DNA from: Chloroflexota bacterium
GTDB lineage: Bacteria; Chloroflexota; Dormibacteria; Dormibacterales; Dormibacteraceae
Length of the DNA: 64,000 bases
Assembly (NCBI GenBank): GCA_005880695.1
Contig: VBGR01000033.1
Coordinates: forward strand, 1-64,000
Direction: 5' to 3'
Position numbers and translations under genes: made by a program. The notes below the pieces were generated by a model. The model saw only the letters and a list, made by a program, of their open reading frames with translations, ran no database searches and was not told the DNA's origin. This document shows, one piece after another, positions 52,903-61,756 of the stretch. The first letter of the stretch is position 1. Each line of letters opens with the position of its first letter.

Positions 52903-53198
52903 CGGACCTCGACCAGGAGGCGGATGCCCGTCCTCTCCTCGCCATCGATCGAAATGTCGATGAACGAAGGGATGCAGACGATGTCGAGTCCGCCGGGAGC
53001 CACATAGCCTCGGCTGATCGCGATGGCCTTCACCGCCTGGTTGATGGCGCCGGCGCCGATGGCCTGGACTTCAACCCGGGAGGCGCTGCGGATGACCCCT
53101 GCGATAGCGCCGGCCACGGCGACAGGCTTCGACGTCGCGGAGACCTTCAGGATCTCCACTGGCGCGCGCCCCTCCCCGGTCATTGCTGAAACCCCCAC
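52899..53198 (-). CDS. spoVS: Stage V sporulation protein S family protein
   Basis: A 99-residue (from GTG) or 94-residue (from ATG 53183) Alba-fold protein. EILKVSATSKPVAVAGAIAG and GAGAINQAVKAIAISRGYV match SpoVS closely. SpoVS proteins occur in many non-sporulating lineages next to rny and ymdB, and probably bind nucleic acid. Sporulation is not implied. It is coupled to miaB through CTGA and begins 1 nt after ymdB. Confidence 0.93.
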   Translation of the reverse strand: MGVSAMTGEGRAPVEILKVSATSKPVAVAGAIAGVIRSASRVEVQAIGAGAINQAVKAIAISRGYVAPGGLDIVCIPSFIDISIDGEERTGIRLLVEVR

Positions 53199-53199
53199 G

Positions 53200-53988
53200 T
53201 CAATTGTGTTGTCGATCGATGCGCTGGATCGTTAAGGCCCGGCCCGTGAGCCTGTCAATCGTAATCAATACCGAATTGAATGTCACGGGTCCTTCTGCGA
53301 CCTTCCAGCGCTGCGGGACGCCGGTTAGAAACCGGCGGAGCACGCCTTTGACCTCCATGCCGATCACGCTGTCGCGGGGACCCACCATGCCCACGTCGCT
53401 GACGTAGGCGGTGCCGCCCGGCAGGACCCGATTGTCAGCGGTCGCCACGTGCGTGTGTGTGCCGACGACGGCGCTTACCCGGCCGTCAAGGTACCAGCCC
53501 ATCGCGACCTTCTCCGAAGTCGCCTCGCCGTGCATGTCGCAGACCGAGATCTTGTGCTCCGGCGCGCCGGCCAGGATCGCGTCGGCGGCGCGAAAGGGGT
53601 CGTCCGTGTCGGTCATGAAGAGCCGGCCCATCAGGTTCAGGACGAGCACTTTCTCGCCGTCGGCATCGACGACGCAGTGGCCGACGCCAGGCGCGCCAGG
53701 CGGGTAGTTGGCCGGCCTGATCACACGTTCCTGTTCAGGGAGGACCGGCACGAAGTCCCGCTGGTCGAACACGTGGTTGCCGGTCGTGATGACCTCGGCT
53801 CCGGCCGACTTCATCTCTTCGATGGTGGCGGCGGTGAGCCCGAAGCCGCCAGCCGAGTTCTCGCCGTTCACGATCACGAGGCTGGGCCGGAACTCCCGCT
53901 TCAGGTCTGGCAGGATCGCAGTGAGTGCCTCGCGACCCGGCTTGCCGACGATGTCGGCGACGAACAAGAGCTTGAACGGGTCCGGCAC
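53200..53988 (-). CDS. ymdB: YmdB/TIGR00282-family metallophosphoesterase
   Basis: A 262-residue calcineurin-like phosphodiesterase with all metal motifs: DIVGKPGREAL, NGENSAGG, GNHVFDQ, CDMHGEATSEK and GTHTHVATAD. In Bacillus YmdB hydrolyses cyclic nucleotides and influences biofilm versus motility choices, and its gene follows rny as here. A terminator sits between rny and this gene, so it may have its own promoter or depend on read-through. The start is GTG. Confidence 0.93.
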   Translation of the reverse strand: MPDPFKLLFVADIVGKPGREALTAILPDLKREFRPSLVIVNGENSAGGFGLTAATIEEMKSAGAEVITTGNHVFDQRDFVPVLPEQERVIRPANYPPGAPGVGHCVVDADGEKVLVLNLMGRLFMTDTDDPFRAADAILAGAPEHKISVCDMHGEATSEKVAMGWYLDGRVSAVVGTHTHVATADNRVLPGGTAYVSDVGMVGPRDSVIGMEVKGVLRRFLTGVPQRWKVAEGPVTFNSVLITIDRLTGRALTIQRIDRQHN

Positions 53989-54013
53989 AGCCGCTCAGTC
54001 TAGTGATCAAAAC

Positions 54014-54043
54014 AAAGGGGACCCCTCAAGCGGAGTCCCCTTT
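54014..54043 (-). terminator. Terminator between rny and ymdB
   Basis: AAAGGGGAC and GTCCCCTTT form a 9-bp stem with a 12-nt loop. On the minus strand GTTTTGATC follows, giving a modest T-run. It should attenuate transcription from rny into ymdB. Confidence 0.65.
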
Positions 54044-54048
54044 CGATG

Positions 54049-55590
54049 TCACTTGGCGTATTCGATGGCGCGTGTCTCGCGGACGACGGTCACCCGGATC
54101 TGGCCCGGGTAGCTGAGCTCGCGCTCGATGCGGTTCGCGATGTCGCGAGCCATGAGCTGAGCCTGCGTGTCGTCGATCGAGTCCGGCTTGACCAGGATCC
54201 GGACCTCGCGTCCGGCCTGGATCGCATAGCTCTGTTCGACGCCATCGAAGGAGTTGGCGATCTCCTCGAGCTTCTCGAGGCGCTTGATGTAAGCCTCGAG
54301 CGTTTCCCGGCGGGCTCCGGGCCGTGCCGCCGAGATGGCGTCCGCCGCGATCAGCAGGAGAGCCTCGAGCGTGTGCGGCTCCTCGTCGTAGTGGTGGGCC
54401 CGCACCGCGTGCACCACCGGAGCGGGCACGCCGTGGCGCTGGAGGAGGTCGGCGCCGATCACGGCGTGTGACCCCTCGACCTCATGGTCGATCGCTTTAC
54501 CGATGTCGTGGAGCAGTCCCGACATCTTGGAGATGCGGACATCGGCCCCGATCTCGCTCGCCATCATGGCGGCGAGGTGGGCGACCTCCTTGGAGTGGCT
54601 CAGGACCTGCTGCCCGTAGCTGGTCCGGAAGCGGAGGATCCCGAGGTGGCGGACCACCTCAGGGTGCAGCCCCTGCAGCCCGACCTCGAGGACGGCTGCC
54701 TCGCCTTCCTCTTTGATCCGCTGCTGGACTTCCTGGCGAGCCTTGACGACGGTTTCTTCGATGCGAGCCGGGTGGATCCGGCCGTCGACGATGAGCTTGT
54801 TCAGGGTGGCCCGGGCGACTTCACGCCGGACCGGGTCGAAGCCGCTGATGATCACGGCCTCGGGGGTGTCGTCGACGATGATGTCGATCCCGGTCGCCTG
54901 TTGGAGCGCTCGGATGTTGCGCCCCTCCCGCCCGATGATCCTGCCTTTCATGTCCTCTGACGGGAGCGGCAGGACGGAGACTGAAGTTTCCGCCGTCTGG
55001 TCGGCGGCCACCCGCTGGATTACCTCGGTGACGATCTTGCGCGCCCGCTTCTCACTTTCGTCGCGGGCTGCCAGGTCCGCTTCCCGGACCTTGCGGGCGA
55101 TCTCGTTGCGAAGCTCCTGCTCGAGCTCGCTCATAAGCACGCCCTGGGCTTCCTGGCGGGTCATGTTGGCAACCCGCTCCAGTTCGGCGAGACGCTGTTT
55201 CCCCGCCATCTCCAGCTGCTCGCGCAGCTCGTCGAGGTGCTTCTCCTTATCGCTGAGCGACTGCTCGCGGCGGTTCAGCTCCTCGGAGCGGCGGTCGAGG
55301 TTCTCCTCTTTCTGAAGGAGCCGGCGCTCGGCTTGCTGGGCCTGCGCCTTGGTTTCGCGCGCCTCCCGGTCCGCCTCGGTCCGGATTCGGACCGCCTCCT
55401 CCTTGGCTTCCAGCAGCCGATCCTTGATTGAGGCTTCGATCTCGGAGTGGACCTGCCTGCGCAGCTCCTCCGGATCGACAGGCGGCGCGGTGATGCGCCG
55501 TCGCGTGAGTAGAAAGATCAGGCCGGCGCCGAGCCCAAGCGCGATCAGCGCGAGCAGGACGACGGCCGTGACCAGAACGATGTTGGTCAT
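54049..55590 (-). CDS. rny: Ribonuclease Y
   Basis: A 513-residue membrane endoribonuclease that starts mRNA decay. It has one N-terminal helix (about 3-27), a long coiled coil (about 40-190, very rich in Glu, Arg and Lys), a KH domain ([20 protein letters not shown]) and an HD domain ([18 protein letters not shown] and [12 protein letters not shown]). The length is typical. GAGGTG lies about 10 nt before the ATG. It works alongside RNase J, also present at the window end. Confidence 0.96.
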   Translation of the reverse strand: MTNIVLVTAVVLLALIALGLGAGLIFLLTRRRITAPPVDPEELRRQVHSEIEASIKDRLLEAKEEAVRIRTEADREARETKAQAQQAERRLLQKEENLDRRSEELNRREQSLSDKEKHLDELREQLEMAGKQRLAELERVANMTRQEAQGVLMSELEQELRNEIARKVREADLAARDESEKRARKIVTEVIQRVAADQTAETSVSVLPLPSEDMKGRIIGREGRNIRALQQATGIDIIVDDTPEAVIISGFDPVRREVARATLNKLIVDGRIHPARIEETVVKARQEVQQRIKEEGEAAVLEVGLQGLHPEVVRHLGILRFRTSYGQQVLSHSKEVAHLAAMMASEIGADVRISKMSGLLHDIGKAIDHEVEGSHAVIGADLLQRHGVPAPVVHAVRAHHYDEEPHTLEALLLIAADAISAARPGARRETLEAYIKRLEKLEEIANSFDGVEQSYAIQAGREVRILVKPDSIDDTQAQLMARDIANRIERELSYPGQIRVTVVRETRAIEYAK

Positions 55591-55706
55591 AGTTCGCTGT
55601 CACCTCGTATTCGGTTGTGAAGGTGCTCAACCGGCGCAGGGCGCGGGCCCAGCGCGGGGTCAGGACACTTGAAAGACCGCTCAGCGGAGCTGAAACGGAC
55701 CCCCGA

Positions 55707-55712
55707 ATTCTA
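55707..55712 (-). promoter_or_regulatory. -10 box (TAGAAT) of rny
   Basis: On the minus strand TAGAAT lies about 117 nt before the rny ATG, in the recX-rny gap. It predicts a leader of about 110 nt, unlike the leaderless genes; no clear -35. Confidence 0.4.
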
Positions 55713-55733
55713 CCGTTCACTCGACGCGCCGCA

Positions 55734-56153
55734 CTAGGGCTGGCTGGCAGTGGCCCTCCGGCAGGCCTCACGAACGAGGTTGGGCGCAAAGCCCCGGCGC
55801 AGCAGCTTCGGGCCGACCGACTGCAGGAGCTCGTTTCCGGCGAGTCCGCGACCGAACCGTCGGACGAGCCGCTCGGCCGCCTCCAGCTCCGCTTCGCGGT
55901 CGAGGCCGGCCAGGGCCACGCCGGCGACCTCGCGGCCGATGCCCTTCGCGAAGAGCTCGGCGCCGATCGCGCGGGCGCCCCGGCTCTCCGCCCGCCGTCT
56001 CACGAGGGCCCGTGCGTAAGCCGCGTCGTCCAGGTAGCCGCGTTCGCGGAGTCGCGCCAGCGCCGCCTGAACGTCGTCCGCCGCCAAGCCACGCCGCGCC
56101 AGCTTGCGGCGCAGCTCGGCCGTCGAATGCGGCCTTATCGCGAGGAGTCGCAG
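55734..56153 (-). CDS. recX: RecA regulator RecX (start uncertain)
   Basis: A RecX-family protein that modulates RecA filaments. LRLLAIRPHSTAELRRKLAR at the start, RERGYLDDAAYARALVRRRA in the middle and LLRRGFAPNLVREACR at the end are the three RecX repeats. The first canonical start (TTG 56087) would remove repeat 1. The CTG at 56153 keeps it and gives 139 residues; coding-like sequence (GAYDVG) continues further up to the recA stop without any standard start. The gene follows recA, as usual. Confidence 0.85.
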   Translation of the reverse strand: MRLLAIRPHSTAELRRKLARRGLAADDVQAALARLRERGYLDDAAYARALVRRRAESRGARAIGAELFAKGIGREVAGVALAGLDREAELEAAERLVRRFGRGLAGNELLQSVGPKLLRRGFAPNLVREACRRATASQP

Positions 56154-56181
56154 CCCGACGTCGTAGGCGCCGGGACCGGGG

Positions 56182-57264
56182 TCAGAGCTCGACCGGAGCT
56201 CCTTCTGCCTCCTGGTCGCTCGGCGCCGCGGCGGGCCGAGCTCCGTTGGAGCCGCTTACCAGCGGGACGGCTGCGTCGGCCACCTTGGCCCGCACCTTGC
56301 CTTCGATCTCGGCCGCCAGCGACGGGTTCTCGCGCAGGTAATTGCGCACCCCCTCGCGGCCCTGGCCCAGCCGGGCGTCGCCGTAGGAGAGCCACGAGCC
56401 GCTCTTGTCGACGATCCCGTGCTCGATTGCGGCGTCGATGATCGAGCCCTCGCGGGAGATTCCGTCGGCGAGGATGTCGAACTCGGCCGATCGGAAAGGC
56501 GGCGCGACCTTGTTCTTCACGACCTTCACCTTGACCCGAGCGCCGATCGAGTCCAGGCCTGACTTGATCACCTCGACCTTGCGGATGTCCAGGCGGATGG
56601 ACGAGTAGAACTTGAGCGCCCGACCGCCAGGCTGCGTCTCCGGGTTGCCGAACATGATCCCGACCTTCTCTCGGAGCTGGTTCAGGAAGATCACCGAGCA
56701 GTTGGACTTGGAGATGAAGGCGGTCAGCTTGCGCATCGCCTGTGACATCAGGCGCGCCTGCAGTCCCATGTGCGAGTCGCCCATCTCACCTTCGATCTCG
56801 GCCTTGGGGACCAGGGCCGCGACCGAGTCGATCACGACCACGTCGACAGCATTGCTGCGCACGAGCACCTCGACGATCTCGAGCGCCTGCTCGCCGGTGT
56901 CGGGCTGGCTGATCAGGAGCTCGTCGATCTTGACGCCGATGCGGGCCGCATAGATGGGATCGAGGGCGTGCTCGGCGTCGACGAAGGCCGCTACTCCACC
57001 GAGCTTTTGCGCCTCGGCGATCACGTGCAGGGCAAGCGTGGTCTTACCTGCCGACTCGGGGCCGTAGATCTCGACGACCCGACCCCGCGGGATCCCCCCC
57101 ACTCCCAGCGCCAGGTCGAGCGGAAGGGCGCCGGTCGGGATGACCAGGACCTCACGCTGCTTTGCCGCCTCGCCGAGATACATGATCGCGCCTTCTCCGT
57201 GTTCCTTCTTGATCTGCGCGACCGCGGTGCTGAGCGCCTTTTCTTTGTTGTCCAACTTCGTCAT
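56182..57264 (-). CDS. recA: Recombinase RecA
   Basis: A 360-residue recombinase. It has the Walker A GPESAGKT (68-75), [17 protein letters not shown], loop L1 [19 protein letters not shown] and L2 near [15 protein letters not shown]. No intein is present. It drives strand exchange and LexA cleavage. The ATG 57264 follows a GGAGAGG motif; a TTG at 57273 is an alternative. It has its own SOS promoter and is followed by recX. Confidence 0.97.
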   Translation of the reverse strand: MTKLDNKEKALSTAVAQIKKEHGEGAIMYLGEAAKQREVLVIPTGALPLDLALGVGGIPRGRVVEIYGPESAGKTTLALHVIAEAQKLGGVAAFVDAEHALDPIYAARIGVKIDELLISQPDTGEQALEIVEVLVRSNAVDVVVIDSVAALVPKAEIEGEMGDSHMGLQARLMSQAMRKLTAFISKSNCSVIFLNQLREKVGIMFGNPETQPGGRALKFYSSIRLDIRKVEVIKSGLDSIGARVKVKVVKNKVAPPFRSAEFDILADGISREGSIIDAAIEHGIVDKSGSWLSYGDARLGQGREGVRNYLRENPSLAAEIEGKVRAKVADAAVPLVSGSNGARPAAAPSDQEAEGAPVEL

Positions 57265-57344
57265 CCTCTCCAAGAATTTAAGTGCAGCAAGTCTTGTGCC
57301 GGTGCAGGTGCGAGATCAAGCGGGGCTGTTAATTGAGTCGGCCA

Positions 57345-57373
57345 ACCATACGAACAATTGTTCTGGACGTCAA
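57345..57373 (-). promoter_or_regulatory. SOS promoter of recA
   Basis: On the minus strand: TTGACG (57373-57368), a 17-nt spacer and TATGGT (57350-57345). The spacer holds the LexA box CGAACAATTGTTCT (read on the plus strand 57351-57364). The box overlaps the far end of the pgsA-cinA gene region. The leader is about 75 nt. Confidence 0.82.
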
Positions 57374-58434
57374 GTCTTCTTCACCTGGTTGATTGAGTCC
57401 AGCACCAGCTGCAGCGCGGCCTCGACACTCTGGCGCCGATTCTCCGCCCGGTCGCCCTTCCAGTTGAACTCCTTGACAGTGAGCAGGCCGGGCGCCGCCA
57501 CGCCTATGAACGTCAACCCGACCGGTTTGTCGGAGCCGTCGGTGTCGGGGCCGGCAACGCCCGTTATTGAGACCGCTAGGTCGGCGCCCAGGCGCGATCG
57601 AGCCCCCTCGGCCATCGCGGAGGCGACCTCCGCGCTCACCGCTCCGCGGGTCCGGAGGAGGTCCGCGGTGACGCCGAGCAGCCTCTCCTTCAGCTCGTTC
57701 GAGTAGGGGACCACGCCACCCTCGAAGTAGCGTGAGCTTCCAGCCGTCTCGGTCAGGGCGGCAGCGAGCATCCCGCCGGTGCACGACTCGGCGACGGCCA
57801 GCTTCAAGCCGGCCTCCAACAGCCGCTCGCCCAGCCGGCGCGCGGCCTGGCCGTCGGACTTGCCGCCCCCCACCGGCAGCGGCTCCAGCGCCGGCCGCAG
57901 GGGCCTCCCGGAGAGGACGAACCGGAACCGCCAGAGGTAGTCGAGGCCGCTGTATACGGTAACGACCACGGCCAGGGCTACTGCCAGGGTCGCCAGCGTG
58001 TGCAGGACCGGGTAGGGACGGGCCAGGATCACCAGCAGGACCGCCGCCATCTGGCTCACCGTCTTGGTCTTGCCGAGGCCGCTGGCCGCGATCACGCGGC
58101 CCTGGCCGAGCCCCACCGAGCGGAGGATCGTGATCAGCAGCTCCCGACCGAGGATCACGATGGCCACCCACGCCGGCAGCAGGCTCTCCTGCACGAGTAC
58201 GGCCAGCACCGAGAGGATGAAGAGCTTGTCGGCCAGCGGGTCGAGGAACTTGCCGAGCTCGGTCACGGTGCCGCGCCGGCGGGCCAGCTGCCCGTCCAGG
58301 GTGTCCGTCAGGGAGAAGAGCACGAAGACGGCGGCGGCGAGCTGGTCGTGGTTCTGGAAATGCACCAGGAGGAGGGCCATCAGGACCGGGATGGCCGCCA
58401 GCCGGCTCAGGGTCAGCAGGTTCGGGACGTTCAA
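57370..58434 (-). CDS. Fusion of phosphatidylglycerophosphate synthase (PgsA) and CinA C-terminal domain
   Basis: A 354-residue single frame. Residues 1-175 are a CDP-alcohol phosphatidyltransferase with several membrane helices and the full motif DGx2ARx8Gx3Dx3D (positions 47-69, within DTLDGQLARRRGTVTELGKF). Residues 195-354 form a CinA C-terminal/PncC domain (AVAESCTGGMLAAALTETAG), an NMN deamidase in other species. The N-terminal CinA (MoaB-like) domain is absent. The two functions, phospholipid synthesis and pyridine salvage, are usually separate adjacent genes here (pgsA-cinA-recA). The start is TTG. Confidence 0.88.
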   Translation of the reverse strand: MNVPNLLTLSRLAAIPVLMALLLVHFQNHDQLAAAVFVLFSLTDTLDGQLARRRGTVTELGKFLDPLADKLFILSVLAVLVQESLLPAWVAIVILGRELLITILRSVGLGQGRVIAASGLGKTKTVSQMAAVLLVILARPYPVLHTLATLAVALAVVVTVYSGLDYLWRFRFVLSGRPLRPALEPLPVGGGKSDGQAARRLGERLLEAGLKLAVAESCTGGMLAAALTETAGSSRYFEGGVVPYSNELKERLLGVTADLLRTRGAVSAEVASAMAEGARSRLGADLAVSITGVAGPDTDGSDKPVGLTFIGVAAPGLLTVKEFNWKGDRAENRRQSVEAALQLVLDSINQVKKT

Positions 58435-58443
58435 GATTCGAGG

Positions 58444-59157
58444 CTAAGTCTGGGCGGTGAACTCGCGGGTTACCACCCCACTGCCCAGAGCGCCGAGGTC
58501 GCGCCCGTTGACTGTAACCAGCGTGCTGCCCGCTCTTCCGCTCGTGACCTTGACCTTGACCCCGTCGAAGGAAACGGTATCGCCGGGCTGCAGGACCTTG
58601 CCCGAATTCCCCAGCTGCGGCTTACCGTCGACCTGCACGTCGATCCAGACCGACCCAGTCGCTCTCAGCACCAGCTTGACTCGGGTCGGCGCCGCTGACG
58701 GGATCGGTGTCGGGGCGGGCGCGGCGGAGGGCGCCGGGATCGTGGTCGCGGCCGGTGCTGGCGTCGTCGGTGGTGTGCGCAGGCTGTCGACCTCGTGGAA
58801 GACGTAGCCGGTGAAGGCGAGGACGAGGAGCGCCAGCCCGATCGCGCCGGCCGCCGGGGCGGTGACGACCAGGCCGGGCACGCCGGCCAGGGAGCTGAGG
58901 GGCCGGATGGCCAGGCTTCGGGAGCCACGACCGGCCGCCTGCGCATACGCCTCCAGCAGCTCGCTGGAGTCCAGGTCGAGGTAGGCCGCATAGGTTCGCA
59001 GGTAGCCGCGGACATAGGTCGGCGCCGGGAGGTCGTCCCAGCGCTCGGATTCGAGCGCCTCCAGGTGCCGCTGCCGGATCCGGGTGGTGGCGGCGACTTG
59101 GGAAATCGAGAGCTGGCGGGCGGTGCGAGTTGCTCTCAGCCGCTCGCCCGGGCTCAG
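58444..59157 (-). CDS. RodZ-like membrane protein with N-terminal helix-turn-helix
   Basis: A 237-residue protein read from CTG 59157, with GAGAGGGG 7 nt upstream. Residues 1-70 form a Cro/C1-type HTH_25 domain (SPGERLRATRTARQLSISQV, then LEALESERWDDLPAPTYVRG), as in RodZ. A transmembrane helix (about 103-120), a Pro/Ala-rich stretch and a C-terminal DUF4115-like beta domain (about 165-237) follow. The first canonical start (GTG 58881) would delete the whole HTH domain. RodZ links MreB to cell-wall synthesis, but no mreB is nearby. Confidence 0.85.
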   Translation of the reverse strand: MSPGERLRATRTARQLSISQVAATTRIRQRHLEALESERWDDLPAPTYVRGYLRTYAAYLDLDSSELLEAYAQAAGRGSRSLAIRPLSSLAGVPGLVVTAPAAGAIGLALLVLAFTGYVFHEVDSLRTPPTTPAPAATTIPAPSAAPAPTPIPSAAPTRVKLVLRATGSVWIDVQVDGKPQLGNSGKVLQPGDTVSFDGVKVKVTSGRAGSTLVTVNGRDLGALGSGVVTREFTAQT

Positions 59158-59170
59158 GGGATCGCCCCTC

Positions 59171-61372
59171 TCATTCGATGCCCAGCCGATCGAGGAGGTC
59201 GTCGACGTCAGGCAGGTTCATCAGGACCTCTCGCGACTTGCTGCCCTGGTAGCCGCCGATCACGCGGTGCTCGGCGAGCTGGTCGACGATGCGGCCGGCC
59301 CGGGAGTACCCGACGTTGAATTTGCGCTGCACCAGCGAAACAGAGGCACCGCCCTCTGCCGCCACGGCGCGCGCCGCGCGGGCGAAGAGCGGATCGAGCT
59401 TGCGACCGCCTGGTTCGACATCTCCGTAATCGGCGGTCTGGGCGTCGCCCAGGACCTCCTCCATGAACCGCGGGTCGCCCTGCCCTTTCCACCAGCCGAC
59501 GATGGCATCGACCTCCTTGTCGCTCACGAAAGCGCCCTGGAGGCGGGTCGCCTTGCCGGCGTCGACCGGCATGTAGAGCATGTCGCCACGGCCCAGGAGC
59601 TTCTCGGCGCCGCCCTGGTCGAGGATCACGCGGCTGTCGACCTGGGAGCCCACCGCGAAGGCGATGCGAGAGGGGATGTTCGCCTTGATCAGCCCCGTGA
59701 TGATGTCGGTCGACGGCCGCTGCGTGGCCACGATCAGATGGATGCCCACCGCTCTCGCCAGCTGGGCGATCCGGCAGATCAGCTCCTCCATCTCGCCGGC
59801 GGCGACCATCATCAGGTCGGCCAGCTCGTCGACGACGATGACGATGTACGCCATGGGCTTGGCGCTCTGGGTCGTCGCCTTCTCGTTGTAGCCCTGGATG
59901 TTGCGCACCCCGGCGGCCGAGAGCAGCTTGTAGCGTCGGTCCATCTCGGCGACCGCCCAGCGCAGCGCGGCGGCTGCCTGGTGGGTCTCGACCATGACCG
60001 GCACCATCAGGTGAGGCAGGCCGTTGTAGCTCGACATCTCGACCCGCTTCGGGTCGATGAGCATGAGCCGCAGGCGGTCGGGCGTGCTCGTGAAGAGCAG
60101 GCTCGAGATGAGCGCGTTGATGCAGACGCTCTTCCCCTGGCCGGTGGCGCCCGCGATGAGCAGGTGCGGCATTCGCGTCAGGTCGCCGGCGATGGGGGCG
60201 CCCGAGACGTCGTTCCCGAGCGCGAGGGGCAGGTGAAAGCCGGTCGCCTGGAAGTTCGGCCCCTGGATCACCTCGCGCAGCGAAACCAGGCTGGCCGACT
60301 TGTTGGGAACCTCGATGCCGACCGCCGACTTGCCCGGGATGGGGGCTTCGATCCGCAGCGGCGAGGCCGCCAGCGCCAGGGCCAGGTCGTTATGGAGCGT
60401 GACGATCCGGCGGACAGGCACGCCTTCCGCCGGCTGGACCTCGTATTGAGTGACGGCGGGCCCGGGGTTCACGCCAACCACGCGCGCCTGGACTCCGAAG
60501 GTGCCGAGCGTGTGCTCGATGACCTTGACGTTGTGCTTGATCTCCTCCTGCATCTTCTCCTTGCGCGCGGTGACCGAGTCCAGGAGGGCGACGCTCGGCA
60601 GCTTCCAATCGATCTCGGGGGCGTCGTCCTGGGGCTCGGCTACCACGCGCATGGCCGGGCGCTCGGCGTAGGGAGCAAGAGCCGCCCGGGGTGCGGGCTC
60701 CGGCTCGTCCACCGTCTCTTCGAGGTTCAGGAAGGCGCGCGGCACATCGGGTTCAGCCGCAGTGCCCGCCTCTGGCCTGGCGGGTTCCGGAGCCGGCTTG
60801 GGCGCGGGGGTTGCCTTAGCTGGGTCTGCGCTTGACCTCCCGACCAGCCGGTTCAAGCGCTCGCGCTCGGCGTGAGTGGCCTGGAGTGCGGCCGCGAGGC
60901 CCGCCAGCGTGGCCGCGGGGCTGAAGTGAAAGACGACGATGAGGCTCAAGACCAGCGCCGTAGCCATCACCACCCCGGCTCCCCAGACGCCGACGTGGGC
61001 GGCCAGGTAGCGGGCGAGATCGGCGCCCGCGACGCCGCCTCCGATGTGCGTCAGCGCGAGCAGTCCCAGCGTCGCGGCTCCGGTTACGACGAGGCTCAGA
61101 GCGTCGATCAGGCGCAGGACGGGCGCCTCCGGCCAGATCAGGTAAAGGCCGGCGCCCAGAGCGATGGCGAGCACCAGCGGCCACCCCCAGCCGAAGGCGT
61201 TCCAGAGCTCCGGGGCGAAGGCGATGACGAGCAGCAGCCCGCCTCCGATCATGAGCACGCCCGAAGCTTCGCGGGCTTGCTGCGGCGTCAGGAGCGGGCG
61301 CTTGGGACCTCGTCGCCGGGAATACGAGCGAGAGGTCGTCCGGCGTGTACCTCTGGATGTGCTGCGACGCAT
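59171..61372 (-). CDS. ftsK: DNA translocase FtsK/SpoIIIE
   Basis: A 733-residue protein with a basic head, four membrane helices (about 38-55, 65-81, 92-110 and 131-150), an Ala/Pro/Glu linker (180-260) and the motor domain: Walker A GATGQGKS (408-415), VVDELADLMMVAAGEMEELI and the TQRPSTDIITGLIKANIPSR segment. The C-terminal gamma winged helix (about 665-733, YSRAGRIVDQLAEHRVIG) reads KOPS/SRS polarity sites. It pumps chromosomes through the division septum. The start is ATG 61372; upstream residues in frame are non-coding. Confidence 0.95.
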   Translation of the reverse strand: MRRSTSRGTRRTTSRSYSRRRGPKRPLLTPQQAREASGVLMIGGGLLLVIAFAPELWNAFGWGWPLVLAIALGAGLYLIWPEAPVLRLIDALSLVVTGAATLGLLALTHIGGGVAGADLARYLAAHVGVWGAGVVMATALVLSLIVVFHFSPAATLAGLAAALQATHAERERLNRLVGRSSADPAKATPAPKPAPEPARPEAGTAAEPDVPRAFLNLEETVDEPEPAPRAALAPYAERPAMRVVAEPQDDAPEIDWKLPSVALLDSVTARKEKMQEEIKHNVKVIEHTLGTFGVQARVVGVNPGPAVTQYEVQPAEGVPVRRIVTLHNDLALALAASPLRIEAPIPGKSAVGIEVPNKSASLVSLREVIQGPNFQATGFHLPLALGNDVSGAPIAGDLTRMPHLLIAGATGQGKSVCINALISSLLFTSTPDRLRLMLIDPKRVEMSSYNGLPHLMVPVMVETHQAAAALRWAVAEMDRRYKLLSAAGVRNIQGYNEKATTQSAKPMAYIVIVVDELADLMMVAAGEMEELICRIAQLARAVGIHLIVATQRPSTDIITGLIKANIPSRIAFAVGSQVDSRVILDQGGAEKLLGRGDMLYMPVDAGKATRLQGAFVSDKEVDAIVGWWKGQGDPRFMEEVLGDAQTADYGDVEPGGRKLDPLFARAARAVAAEGGASVSLVQRKFNVGYSRAGRIVDQLAEHRVIGGYQGSKSREVLMNLPDVDDLLDRLGIE

Positions 61373-61406
61373 GCTGGAGAACCCCCGTTGGCGGAGGGTC
61401 GCGCCG

Positions 61407-61412
61407 ATTATA
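61407..61412 (-). promoter_or_regulatory. Consensus -10 box (TATAAT) of ftsK
   Basis: On the minus strand a perfect TATAAT lies 34 nt before the ftsK ATG. No strong -35 is seen. It is only 20 nt from the divergent promoter of the next gene. Confidence 0.5.
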
Positions 61413-61432
61413 GGGCGGAGAGGCGACGTCGC

Positions 61433-61438
61433 TACCCT
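61433..61438 (+). promoter_or_regulatory. Leaderless-type -10 box (TACCCT)
   Basis: TACCCT ends 6 nt before the GTG at 61445. The match to TAnnnT is weaker than for the other leaderless sites. Confidence 0.3.
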
Positions 61439-61444
61439 TTCCCG

Positions 61445-61756
61445 GTGGCCGTCGAACCCTTCGCCGACGCCGAGCTTCGCTACCTCGAGCTGGCCGCCGC
61501 TCGCAAGTCGGGGCGGCTCGATCACCGAGCCTTCCGCTCGGCCGTGCGGGCACTGGCGGTCAAGGACGGGGAAGGTCGGGAATGGATCCTGGGCCCGGAG
61601 GACGGCCAGTGGCATCGCCGCGAGCACGATCGCTGGATCACAGCCAATCCGCCCCGGCGGCTCGTCTGTCCGCAATGCGGCTATCACAACCTGACCAGGC
61701 ACAGCTTCTGCGTCGAGTGCGGTGCCGGCCTCGCCCGCCAGCCGGAGCCGAGCTAA
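61445..61756 (+). CDS. Zinc-ribbon protein, function unknown
   Basis: A 103-residue protein. The first 75 residues are hydrophilic with WILGPEDGQWHRREHDRWIT, which resembles the Trp-rich segment of some envelope or secretion-linked proteins. The C-terminal zinc ribbon is CPQCGYHNLTRHSFCVECGA. It is probably soluble. It converges on another zinc-ribbon gene, and their stops overlap by 4 nt. No specific family was recognised. Confidence 0.6.
   Translation: MAVEPFADAELRYLELAAARKSGRLDHRAFRSAVRALAVKDGEGREWILGPEDGQWHRREHDRWITANPPRRLVCPQCGYHNLTRHSFCVECGAGLARQPEPS

Noticed and set aside
52899-53198. SpoVS as evidence of sporulation
   Set aside because: SpoVS homologues are common in non-sporulating bacteria in this rny-ymdB-spoVS context. 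No other sporulation gene is present.
59084-60835. 583-codon plus-strand frame over ftsK
   Set aside because: Antisense shadow; its His/Arg/Asp-rich composition is typical of reversed coding DNA.
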